NCBI RefSeq assembly: GCF_029784165.1
Contig: NC_073696.1
Coordinates: forward strand, 110,330,665 to 110,394,664
DNA length: 64,000 nucleotides
From: Wyeomyia smithii
Taxonomy: Eukaryota; Arthropoda; Insecta; Diptera; Culicidae
Reading direction: 5' to 3'
In this document: in pieces, positions 9,965-20,018 of the stretch
Numbering within the stretch: position 1 is the stretch's first letter
Layout of the letters: each line of letters opens with the position of its first letter
The notes under the pieces: model-generated
Told to the model about the DNA's origin: nothing
What the model saw: only the letters and a program-made list of their open reading frames with translations
The model's database searches: none
Position numbers and translations under genes: made by a program

Positions 9965-11060
9965 TCTCATTCTTTGCGTTGAAGATCATCGTCTTTGTTT
10001 TGTCGGGATTTATTTTAAAGTTTAGTTTGGCCGTTTTACGTTCAGATTCCTCTATAAATTTCTGTGCTTTGCGTTTCACTTCCAGGGTATTATTGCCGAC
10101 GACTAAAGCAACAAAAACGTCAGCGAATTGTACTAATATGACGTCTTCCATCCCAATGTCGTGTAAACTTGCCGTGTATATGTTGAACAAGGTTGGCGAC
10201 AGGACATCGCCCTGCGGTAGTCCGTTGCTTATCGTTCGCTTTATATCTTCCTGTTCGCACCGGATGCTTACTACCCTGTTCCTTAGGAATGAGGTAACCC
10301 AGCTGGTATATTCTCTTGGTATATTCAGATTTGTCATTTCTTCCTCTAGCCGATCTGTTCGGACCGCATTGAAAGCATTACTCAAGTCAATAAATATACC
10401 TGCAGTGACAAGTTTTCTTCGCCGATTTGACTCTAATCAATTCGATACGTAAGTAATGGCGGTAATTGTAGAATGTCCCTTTCTAAACCCAAAGGATAGT
10501 TTAGGTAGAAGGTTTTTTTCTTCAATGAAATCCGTTAGACCGTCAAGAATTGCCATGTTTAATGTTTTTGTTAACGTTGGTACCAGTGAAATCGGTCTAT
10601 TTCCGCCCGGGGTTGCCTGGTCCTTACCTGGCTTAAGTATCGCAATGATTTGTATTTCTTTGACGTGATATGGAAGGCTAGCCTGTCTCCAGTAAGTATT
10701 TATAGGTCATATAATATTATGTTGACTACATCCGGCCGCAGTTCTGTTAGCATGTCGAATGTGATCTTGTCTTTGCCGGGAGCAGTAGATTTTTTTCGTT
10801 TTAAAATACTGTACCATTTTTCCATGTTGATGATATTATAGTTTGCTTTTATCGAAAAATCTCTGTCCTGGTAAATGTCGCATGGGCCAAAATGTTCATC
10901 AAGGAATTTTCTTGCCAATTCCGGACAATCTTGGACAATACTGTTTCGGGGAGACGTCTGTTTTCCTTTGAGTCTTTATATCTTTCTCCATAGCTCGGCC
11001 GAGCTAGTTTTAGAGTCCACTTCATTTGCAAACTGTTGTATGCTGTCCTTTATGTTTTGA
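9965..11060 (-). pseudogene. LINE A ORF2: reverse transcriptase fingers and palm
   Basis: On the minus strand: linker FANEVDSKTSSAELW, GPCDIYQDRDF, STAPGKDKITFDML, IIAILKPGKD, RPISLVPTLTKTLN, the LSFGFRKGHSTITA motif, FIDLSNAFNAV (first catalytic Asp), GLPQGDVLSPTLFN, and QFADVFVAL. The last should be FADD or YADD, so the second catalytic Asp is Val here and the enzyme would be dead. Several frameshifts (for example near 10400 and 10690) break the frame. The reading stops at 9965 where LINE B is inserted and resumes at 4825. Confidence 0.85.
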
Positions 11061-11579
11061 CGTTGGACTAACGTCTATATCGAAGTTAGGCACCTGAATT
11101 TGAAAATCTAGTAATTCAATCGGGGAAAACCAGGGAAAAGTGGTCAGGTTTTGAGCGCTTATACATCAGTCATTTCTTTTCAGAATTTCGAGGTTTTGGC
11201 ATCAACCGATCAGAAACTCTTTTACGGTTGAATTTATGTAACAAAAATAACCTATTGTTCGAGATACACTATTGAAAAATTGATAAATCACATCGATTGT
11301 CTAAATCATACCGAGCAACCAATCACCACCTCTCTTCACAAGCACAGTCGACACTAACGGATACAACCGATCTGGCTTTGTAAACAGTCTCACAGCTTTC
11401 AACCAATAACGAGCTCGCTTTCGGTAGCTGCAACAGGTGTTTCAACACCGTTTTAAAATGCTTCTTTTATCATTACCACTGAACAGATTCTAAACACCAA
11501 TGGCTTGATTGATAGGGGAAATATTGCGCAAGATTGACATATAATAATTTAAATCTGTTTTCGATACTAAACTAGTTAA

Positions 11580-11935
11580 AAGTTGTGTTAAAAGTCGTGC
11601 ACATTCAACCAATCACAAGCTCGCTTCTTGTTTGCTCGCGGATGGATTTTTGCTTTGGGCTATATAATAGCCTGTGTCGTCTCATAGCAGTCATCAGTTA
11701 ACAAGTGAAAGGCCACCAGGCCGGTCTTGTATAATCAGCAGCGGTGGCTGATTCCAGCGGCCAAACTGAGCTGCAGCAGAACCAGAGCGGTGGTATCAGG
11801 CAGCAGCGGCGGAGGTAGTGGGAAGCTGCATTTCTTCATTCAGTTCGGTTCCCCTTCGATCTGAGTTGGGTGAAAACAGCCAGAAACTGCACGAGCCAGC
11901 ACCGCCGCTAAAAAAGCTACCGCCATTAAGTGTGT
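11580..11935 (+). promoter_or_regulatory. Promoter-like block: CCAAT, TATA box and initiator
   Basis: AACCAATCACAAGCTCGC at about 11608 (related AACCAATAACGAGCTCGC at about 11401) is followed by GGGCTATATAATAGCC at about 11657 and CATCAGTTAAC at about 11693, about 30 bp downstream of the TATA box. This is a textbook spacing for a Pol II start. A GC-richer, CAGC-rich leader follows to about 11930. What it would transcribe is not obvious. Confidence 0.45.
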
Positions 11936-11999
11936 GTGCAGTGTGCACATATAGCGTATGTGCATCTGTATTGCTATGACATTTGCGATGATAGGGATG

Positions 12000-12340
12000 G
12001 CGCTGTTGCGTGTGTATGGCTAGCTAGCGTGTGTAAGACACTAGCATGTGTAGCATATTATGGCTATTGCGTGTATATCTTCAGCGTGTGTACGGATAGT
12101 TATAGCTTGTGTGTGGATAGCTGCTGCGTGTGTAATGATTAGTTATAGCGTATGTATGGATAGTAATAGCACATGGTTGGATAGCTTATGCGTGTGTATA
12201 GATAGTTGTATCGGATGTATGGAAAGGAATAGCGTGTGTATGGATAGCTATAGCTACAGCGTGTGTATGAATAGTTTTAACGCGTGTTTAGATAGTTATA
12301 GCATGTGTGTGAATAACTATAGCGGGTGTTTATCGAAGAT
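12000..12340 (+). repeat. 21-bp minisatellite (about 15 degenerate units)
   Basis: Consensus near GTGTGTATGGATAGTTATAGC, tandemly repeated with substitutions and small indels. Because the period is a multiple of three, it opens a long frame (about 12055-12374) of a degenerate heptapeptide like YSVCMDS. I regard that as a by-product of the repeat rather than a gene. Confidence 0.8.
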
Positions 12341-13213
12341 TATTATTGTCATTGAAAATATTAAAACGTCTTAACGAACACAGTTGTGAATTTGATTTTA
12401 CAGCAGCGATTTTAACTTCTTCAGCCAGTCTTTATTCATCGAGGAAAAATTACTACCTATGAATGATCAACACTCATTTACTAGAAATTTGATTTAGATC
12501 AAAACGGGTTCTTTTGAGTATCATAAATAATTGGTAAAAAGAGTTGCAAGTTTTCTCAATGAGCATTCATTAAATTTTCGTTTTTGTTTCTCGGTGCGTG
12601 GTTTTGATTTTGTTTCTCGCACACAGAGAAAGAAACAAACTTGTCGCTATCGTGAAAAATAACAAAACAATTAGAAATGCTCTAAATCACAACTGAAGAC
12701 GTTAAGATATTTTCCTGTCACTCGCCCAAACCTTGATAACAACTACCGAAAAACGTGTGATTGAGCTCTTGCTATATTGAGTTATTGAACCAAACGTTTT
12801 TTTTTTCAAATACATGAAGTTATATGCTGGGCTGGAACTAACCTAGCATGAGTTTTATCGATTAAATGTCAAACAATTTTCAAATTTAAAGTTTTCGGTT
12901 GAATCGTTCTGGGCTCCAGTTTCAGATAGTTTCGTAAAGTTTGCTTTTTGCTTAGATAGGAAAATTTTACCAATTCGCTCAATTAAATGATTGTCTTGGT
13001 AGTGCAGCAAACAAAGGGTTGATTTGAATATGTATGAAATGACAGCGATTAAATAAAAGATATCCATTCTTTTAGTATATATTATTATTTATAACGTTTT
13101 AACGTCTCAGCATCCAGAAATGCACTGTTAGATAAAATTGCAGCAAATACTAGAGTTGCAATTCTCTCTATTATTTGTTTTAATGGAATATAAGAATACC
13201 GTAGTCCAACGTC

Positions 13214-13492
13214 ATGCGGTCGTGTCTTGAATACCACCCTCCTACTTTTTTTTCTTTTGTAAAAATATGGCCGTAGCTCTCTTAAGTTTGGTAAGATTTT
13301 CACCGTTGCTAACTATTGAATTTTTGAAGAGCTTCTTGTTTGTTTTTCCAGGCATCTTCAACTTCCTCACTCCACCAATATTTTGGGTTGTATTTGTTTC
13401 TGGTCTTGTTCCTCTTTATTATTGAGTCAACTTCTCTGGTGATGTCTTGAATGCTGTTTACTTCGGAGCTGTCTATTTTCGAGATCTCCGAT
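13214..13492 (-). pseudogene. LINE A ORF2: endonuclease-RT linker
   Basis: Minus-strand reading ITREVDSIIKRNKTRNK then YNPKYWWSEEVEDAWKNKQ is the conserved W-W linker between endonuclease and RT in I/jockey LINEs. It continues, with an in-frame stop, through TKLKRATAIFLQKKKK to about 13246, where the unclassified insertion begins. Confidence 0.7.
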
Positions 13493-14212
13493 TTAATCCG
13501 TGTGCCATTGTAGACATTTTTCGTCGGGAGGGGGAGTTTCCTTTAGGCTTATTTCTATTAATAGATGATGACTTCCGACCGATTGTTCTAGAACTGCCCA
13601 AGTTGTGTCCAGTGCCAAGTTACTGGAAACGAGGGTCAAGTCTATTGCTGTGGCTCTTTTATCGAGTTGTTGGGGTTTGAAAGTAGGGCTACCATCGTTC
13701 ATGAGGATAAAATCGGAAGTCTTGATTTCTTGCATAGCTGCTGCTCCTTTAGGTAGAGTTTTTATGTTTCCCCACGCCGTGTGGTGGCAATTAAAATCTC
13801 CAAAGACAACTCTAGGATACCTAGCTAATGTTGTTATTATATATGCCAAGTCCTGCTGGAATTCTCTTTGAGAAACCGATGGGGCAAAATAAGCAGCCAC
13901 TATTACTAACTTCAACGTGGGCACGCTTATTGCCGTACATTGTATGCCCTCGGATGTGGTGTTCACGGGTATTCGTTGATATCCGTGTTTGTTCTGTAGA
14001 TAAATTGCTGCTCCAACTTTTCCGTCGCTTCGAGAACTAGCGATCATGTGATATCCGCTAATATTGTATATTTTGGTGTTTTCGTTCTCCTCTTTGGTCC
14101 ATGTTTCTGATATTATTGCTGCTGTATAAGATCCACTCATGAGAGTTCTTTGTAGCTCTTGTTTGTGTTTGGTGACGCTTTTAACATTACATTGAATAAT
14201 TTTTATATCCAT
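13493..14212 (-). pseudogene. LINE A ORF2: endonuclease domain
   Basis: Starts MDIKIIQCNVKSV, a natural ORF2 start for this class. Catalytic motifs: Asn in QCN, SETWTKEEN (Glu), VVAAYFAPS, VFGDFNCHHTAWG (Asp and Asn), AIDLTLVSSNL, and SHHLLIEI where the final motif normally reads SDH; the Asp is replaced by Gly (VGSHHLL). The endonuclease is therefore probably inactive. ORF1 ends just upstream (14217), so ORF1 and ORF2 are nearly adjacent. Confidence 0.88.
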
Positions 14213-14216
14213 TTCT

Positions 14217-15527
14217 TTAAAAATATAAGAGACTAATTTTGTGTATTACGTCAAAACTAACAAATTTTTTACTAGTTTCTATCAAATTGGAGCGAGCTTT
14301 TCCTTTTAAAGTAACATCTGCTACTATGGCAGTGTAGTATTTCATTAGTGCTTCTTGAATTGCTTGATTTATTGTCGACTGACTGGTTTCATTTTGCTGT
14401 AGTTTAGCTTCTTCTAACTTCTTCTTCCAACGCTCTTGGTCGTTGACCTTTTCAGTATTATTGAGTCCGGGGGCATGAATGTCGTTTTGCGTAGCTTTTG
14501 GTGATTCATTTCTCACCCTTTTTCTGTTTTCTTCGTGGTGTGTTGTTTCTTGTTTTTCAGTTTATGACTGTCTTCTGCGGTCGGTTGCTCTCTTGAAGGA
14601 ATTTTTCGCTGCTATATGCGCGTAACTTTCTTCTACCGTAGGTTCGTCTGTGAAGTTCACAAGAGCATTGTAGCGGTTAAATGTGTTCACGGGAAAATGT
14701 GCTTTAGCTTCAAAGCAAGTAATAGTTTTTTTGGCCATAAGCGCTTTTATGTTTTTCTGTCTTTGCCATTCAGGACATTGTTCGTCAGTCGTGCCATGAT
14801 CTGCGTTTCTGCAATATATACATCGACGCGTTTTTTTGCATCGGGTGAATTCCTCTGCCGTTTGATGTGTTTCTCCGCATGTCTGGCATCGTCTAGCACT
14901 TCGACAGTCATCTACTTTGTGATTGAATCGCAAGCATTTGAGGCATAGTACTGCTTTTCGTTTAAAGGGTTCGACTTTTAATGAACAGTTGTAGATTTTC
15001 ACAGTTTCTGGCAGTATGTTTGACCTGAAGGTAACAATAACACGGTGTGTCGGCTCTTTTTTATTTATTTCCTTTATGTATCGTGTAAGGCGGTAAACTT
15101 CTATGATTGGTACGGAACTGCGCATGTCTTGTAGAAGTTCAGCTGTAGAAATGTCTTCAAGAATTCCCGAAATGACTCCTGACACAGTCAGTAAGTGTTT
15201 TGGTATGTACGCTTTGTACCCATAACTTTTGACGATTCCGTTTTGCACCAGCCTGTTTGCTGCTAAGAAGTTGGTCAAGTATACTAATACCTTTCTTTTT
15301 CCTGCGTTTTTTATGTCCGTTACATTGTTGTCGACTCCGTGGATTTTTCGCATCATCCGTCCAACTAATATTTTGTTGATGCTCTTTTGTCGGTCCTGGA
15401 TATCCAGTTCAATGTAAACGCGGGAAGGGCCCCCATCTTTTTCCGTGTACAAGTAGTCTTGTTTTGGTTTCTCCGTGGTTATATTTCAAATTGATTCTTC
15501 CTGATCTGTTGTTATTTGTGTCATTTT
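14217..15527 (-). pseudogene. LINE A ORF1: gag-like protein with CCHC zinc knuckles
   Basis: From an ATG at about 15524 the minus strand reads MTQITTDQEESI, then an in-frame TGA, then continues to 14562. The core has a gag-like domain and three Cys/His knuckles (CLKCLRFNHKVDDC, CQTCGETHQTAEEFTRC, CIYCRNADHGTTDEQC), the nucleic-acid-binding layout of I-factor ORF1. A frameshift near 14540 leads to a lysine/glutamine-rich C-terminus (14217-14516). Function: binds the element's RNA and carries it to the nucleus. Broken by one stop and one frameshift. Confidence 0.85.
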
Positions 15528-15866
15528 TTATGTGTTTGTGCCTTGTTCAGTATCTCCTAATCCATTTATCGTGTTTATTTTTGATGTGGTTGGCGGTGGA
15601 ATCAAATTTATTATCTCGTCATCCGTCTTAATCACGTGTGATTTTTACCATATCATGATGGTGGCTCGGTAAAATAATAAAAGCGTCTCTATGACTGGAT
15701 TTAACTTTAATTTTTTAGATCTTTCACCTTGATTTCTTTTGGTGTTTATTAGTTATATTTTTAATGAAGAAAAGGAGCGTTTTTAAATAAGTTTTGTTCT
15801 TTAAATGTTTCCAATAAAAATCCGATGTGAAAAGCAAACTTTCTCTGCCAATGGCGGAACCGGAAG
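15528..15866 (-). other. LINE A 5' untranslated region
   Basis: Sequence between ORF1 and the 14-bp target duplication. The minus strand begins CTTCCGGTTCCGCCATTGGC directly after the duplication, which should be the transcription start of this promoter-in-body element. No open frame. Confidence 0.65.
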
Positions 15867-15913
15867 TGTAGCCTAATGTTGAAAAGCAGCGTTCTGAAAT
15901 TTTAATGAATAAC

Positions 15914-16238
15914 CAGCGTTGCCATTGTGCCAGATAAATCTGTATTTTGCCAGATTTTTGTTTGCGCGCCAGACAAACAGATAAACTTCAGAATCTGCCA
16001 GATATTTGTAAATGAGCCTGATATTTGCCAGATTTCATCCGCGTCGTCTTGCAAAAAGGTCATTACTGCGAGATGGGCCGTGCCTGGCCTTTACTTACCC
16101 ACACCCGGCGAGAGCAAAAAAAAAAGGTCATCACTTTCAATTCTGCTAGGAATTTTATCCAAAAATGAGTGACAGATTTTTGCCAGACTTTTTATTTTCG
16201 TTTTGCCAGATTTTATTCGAAACATAGTGGCAACACTG
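15914..16238. mobile_element. hAT-type MITE, 325 bp, with perfect 8-bp duplication
   Basis: Ends CAGCGTTGCCA and (reverse complement of the right end) CAGTGTTGCCA. A perfect 8-bp duplication TGAATAAC lies on each side (15906-15913 and 16239-16246). The interior is full of GCCAGAT-type motifs in one orientation and has no coding capacity. It lies just outside the LINE A duplication, so it is an independent insertion. Confidence 0.88.
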
Positions 16239-16246
16239 TGAATAAC

Positions 16247-17090
16247 AATCTTAGTTCTGAAGAGAAATTGTTTCTAGCAAATTGCATACTATGACGGGCC
16301 AATTTGAAAAATGGTTGTGAGCAAACAACAAACAATTCTTTATAAAGATTGTACAATTTTTATTACTTGTTCTCAGAAATTCATGAATGCCGTTTTAATT
16401 TGAATACTTTTAGGTGTACATCAAACAACATAGGTATAGAAATATGAGTTCGAGTGAGTCAGATTTTCATGGGTTTTCGGAAGAAGAGGACACTTCCCGA
16501 ACAAAAATTGTTTTCGCAAAAAAAAAAACAGGCCCGTTCTGAACATTAATGGCTTTTTATACAATTTTGAAAAAATGGTAGGTTTAAAATGCTATCAAAT
16601 ATGAAACATATTCGTGAATTTCACATGCTGATTTTTCACATTTTTTTCATGATGTATAGAACGTGGTGTAACAGTTTGATCAAAAAGTAGGCACGGGTTG
16701 AGGAAGCATTTTTTTGCTTTGGAGGGTTGAAGACGAAACATCACTAAGCGACAGCGAAAAACTTTCTCGTAATTGTTGTTATGTCTTAACTAGGCAAATA
16801 AAAATTTCAAATTCCTTTATTTTACATTGTGAATTTCTGCTCAAATTATTGAATATTAATAGCAATGTATATAGCATTGCCATATTCATAATTTGAATGC
16901 ATCAAAATGATATATTATAAAATACTATAATTTGCATGTTTTGTTTTTAAAAACTAACTTAGTCGCTGGTATTTTTCTTTCCATGTGGATTGTGCTTTTT
17001 GACACACCGTTTCACCATTCATCTATATGTCATGTTCATATATTATTACTGCAAACATTATTTATATTTTTCAGGTATCAAAATCGGTAT
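16247..17090. other. AT-rich spacer before the MULE relic
   Basis: A short acidic frame at 16444 (MSSSESDFHGFSEEEDTS, then basic residues) could be the beginning of a transposon ORF but is only about 30 codons long. Otherwise AT-rich with nothing recognised. Confidence 0.3.
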
Positions 17091-18175
17091 TATTAGGGTT
17101 GCGCACTCCGAAAACACAGTAAACCAACACTAACATCCTGTAACGTCAGGGCGATTACGACCCTGCTCAACAACAACCATAAAGTAATATCGTTTGGCGA
17201 GCACTGCAACGAGGCCAACCCACTGGACGCAATCGAGAAAGACTACCGTCAAGACTTTAAACGGAAGGCGTTGGACAATGATGACGTTCCGTGTAAAATT
17301 ATACGGAACGTTGCCTGTCGCAGCGACGCCTTAGTCCAAACTAGAGTAAGCAGGAAAGCACAAAAGATGCTGATTACGCGAGCACGAGCACCGAGGTCTG
17401 AATGCGTTCTGCAGGACGGGACAGTTTGATAATTCTCGAAAAACTGAAGAAAATCCTGTCGGGCGATCCTTTTTTGTTGAAGGAAACAAAAATAGACAAC
17501 TTGAAGATACTTCTATTTTCAACAACACGTAACCTGGAACTGTTGGCGAAAGCAAACTTTTGCTTAGCAGATGGAACATTTTAGAGTGCCCCCCAAAATT
17601 TTAATCAACTTTTCACCTTCCATGCGCTAGTAGGCCATGGTGAAAATCGCCGCGTGGTGCCACTTGTATACTTTCTGGTAAACAGAAAGTCGCAAGGGGC
17701 ATATACGCTGGCTTTCGAGATGCTGGCCGACGTTTTTATTGAACATCAACTGATTTTCAATCCCGCAGTGTTTGTGACGGACTTTGAAAAAGCCGTTATA
17801 AATTCACTGCGGGATGTGTTTTCATCAACGTCATGTTTTGGATGCTATTTCCACTTCACTCAAAACCTTTTGAAGCATTTGGGCTCGTTGGGGTTGAAGT
17901 CGGCTTATTCGAATGATATTAAAACCCATATGGACGTCAAAAAGCTCTTCGCGTTGTCATTTTTGCCTGATACGCGAATCGAAGCTGCTTACGCACAGTT
18001 AAAGCCGACTCTCTCAGCGAGCCTAAAACAGTTTATACAGTACTTTGAAGAAACGTACGTAACAGGCAGAAATCGAAACGGGCGACCTCTGTTCCATCCG
18101 ACTCTATGGAGTAACCATATAGCCGTGATGGAAGATATACCGCGGTCCAATAACTACGTTGAAGCCTGGCATTGA
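17090..18175 (+). pseudogene. MULE-type transposase relic (FLYWCH-MULE)
   Basis: The upstream segment (about 17150-17395) reads HKVISFGEHCNEANPLDAIE then DYRQDFKRKALDND, like the end of a FLYWCH zinc finger and following helix. After stops, LADGTF (17565) begins the MULE catalytic region: VGHGENRRVVPLVYFLVNRK, FVTDFEKAVINSL (catalytic Asp), a CYFHFTQNLLKHL helix, and SNNYVEAWH at the end, the signature closing motif of MULE transposases in animals. Stops at 17428 and 17581 and a frameshift break the frame. No terminal repeats were found. Confidence 0.8.
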
Positions 18176-18179
18176 AGGT

Positions 18180-19105
18180 GGCAGGTTGTTGTTGGGGGGC
18201 ATCACATTGGTATAACACGGATGCTGAGAGAATTCCAGAAAAATCACCAGGAAACTTAAGGACTGATTCTTCAAATTATAGATAAAACACTGCCCCGTCA
18301 AAGCAATGCTTATTATACCGATCTGGATAAAAAAAATTTTAGAATTTGTGCAAGGGCAGACCAATTGGAGGATAAGACATTTTTCGAAACAATGGTTTTG
18401 TGTCCGTCCGGAAAAACTGCACGACAGTGAACGAGAGTAAGTAAAAAGCAATTATTACGGTTGAACATTAATCGGAAACGAATTTTATCGCATTAAAATG
18501 TATTCGAACACGTATTTTCCTGAAAGTATTGTAAACTAGCCCTAAATGCATACTAATTACCTGAGAGAGAGGCGCCAGCTGGCTTTGTTTTTATGCTCAC
18601 GAATGTCATCGTGAACCAGACAAGAAATGTCATCTGGAACCGGTAGGCCTGATGAAATGAATTATGGAGAGTATCGTAGTCGATATAAATTAATCCGGCA
18701 TTTATTCTTTCAAGATAATTTCTGAAATAAATATTTCTGAAAGATAAATTATTTCTGCTCTATTTTTCACCTTGGTTTATTTCCAGTCTAATTTAGTTGT
18801 AAATGTGCTAATATTTTTGCTTTGGTGATTTAAGCGTTTTTACGAGAGCTCTCACTTTATCAAAAGCCTGCATATCAATATTTTAACCAACGTCGCTCAA
18901 CCATAAATTTGGAATTAAAATACTGTATAGTTTATTTTTAATTTACAAGTAAATATGAACTTTCACTATGTAATCAATATTTACAGTATTCCTATTTATT
19001 ATTTGAAATTGAAGGTGAAGTTAATATCTCTTCACATATATTGAAAACTATGTTGGAGTTTTCTTTAGTAAGATAATATATATAACCATCTCCTAACATG
19101 ATGTA
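18180..19105. other. AT-rich spacer, nothing assigned
   Basis: Probably includes the MULE 3' region and unrelated intergenic sequence. No open frame with recognisable content and no clear inverted termini. Confidence 0.3.
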
Positions 19106-19546
19106 CACGGAAAACAAAATCTACCCAACCGGAGGGTACAAACTACCTGAAATGATGTAAACCATTTACAACTTACGTGTTGAGTGATTTTGCAGTGCGA
19201 ACACTGAGTCATTTCAACCTAATGAATTTCAAACATGCTTTTACTCGATGGTGGTGTTTCGATGAAAACCCAACGTTGAGTAGTTTTAACCAAACATTGG
19301 ATGAAAAATCAAACTGGTTGAAAAATTCATAACTCGAGTGAAGCTTGAACTGAGAAGTTGATTTCAAAAGTGGCAGACATTTTTCGAAGCTTGAATGAGA
19401 AGTTAATTTCAGAAGTAGCAGACATAGACATTTTTCTATTATCGGTAGTTTTGGTTAGTTTAAGTTGTTCAATTAAAGTGAGTGAGTGTTGTTTTTTAAA
19501 TAATAGCCGTCAATTAAAAAGAAGACACATTAACATTGAATGTGAG

Positions 19547-19610
19547 AATGGAGCCAGGAATGGAGACGCTTAAAACGAAAATCGATGAAGCCAGTTACAG
19601 CAAATTGGAA
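19547..19610 (+). CDS. Putative first exon of the element-borne SAM-domain gene
   Basis: ATG at 19547 opens 21 codons (MEPGMETLKTKIDEASYSKL...) ending at a GT donor at 19611 (GAAG|GTACTT), phase 1. The first SAM-domain exon at 26059 begins in the matching phase, and joining gives ...YSKLE|ANLVTDEALW..., a plausible start of a SAM domain. If right, the first intron is 6.4 kb and contains the whole transposase gene. Assignment is by phase and plausibility only. Confidence 0.45.
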
Positions 19611-20018
19611 GGTACTTGAGCAATTACTTAGATACACTTAATAGATTGTTTTCCAATTATCCGCTTTTCGCAACTTTTTTTCACTGAAATATCGGTATAA
19701 TGGTAGCGTAATTTTAACATTGGCGTTTGTGAAAATAAAACTTCTAAAGCACTTCTAATTAACAACAATTTTATTTGAAAATCATTTGACAAACTTGCAG
19801 TAACTTGAAAGTAATGTGTTCAGAGCAATTTTTTGAAACTCGATTACATATCCTGTATTGAGGCCTTAAGCTACAACTTGTGATTTTTCTTCAACTCAGC
19901 TTTCAACTATTATTTAAAATACACGGTCAATCAACAGATAAATTTGTTAAATTCTGACAAAATTTTATAACGGGTTACGGGTTTATGGCCATACATTACA
20001 ATTATTAAATAAAAAAAA

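Larger units (their letters stand above)
11061..13213. mobile_element. Unclassified insertion in LINE A, about 2.15 kb
   Basis: LINE A coding sequence is readable up to about 13246 (an Arg/Lys-rich linker) and again below about 11070, but nothing between belongs to it. The edges carry an inverted GTTGGACTA (about 11065-11073) and TAGTCCAAC (13202-13210). Inside are a promoter-like block (about 11580-11930), a 21-bp minisatellite (about 12000-12340) and AT-rich sequence. No transposase or RT is recognisable, and no target duplication was established. It may be a non-autonomous element or displaced host DNA. Confidence 0.5.
3217..15866 (-). mobile_element. I-type non-LTR retrotransposon (LINE A), full length, interrupted
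   Basis: A perfect 14-bp duplication, TGTAGCCTAATGTT, stands at 3203-3216 and 15867-15880 and defines the insertion. Reading on the minus strand from 15866, the order is 5' untranslated region, ORF1 with CCHC knuckles, endonuclease, reverse transcriptase and RNase H, ending in a (GAA)n-like tail at about 3217-3232. This order plus RNase H fits the I clade. Two later insertions (4833-9957 and about 11061-13213) account for about 7.3 kb; removing them leaves about 5.4 kb, normal for an I element. Frameshifts, stops and a broken catalytic motif show it is inactive. Confidence 0.9.

Noticed and set aside
11930..12374. Protein of cysteine-rich heptapeptide repeats
   Set aside because: The frame is a by-product of a 21-bp minisatellite; the units are degenerate and no start context or downstream exon supports a gene.
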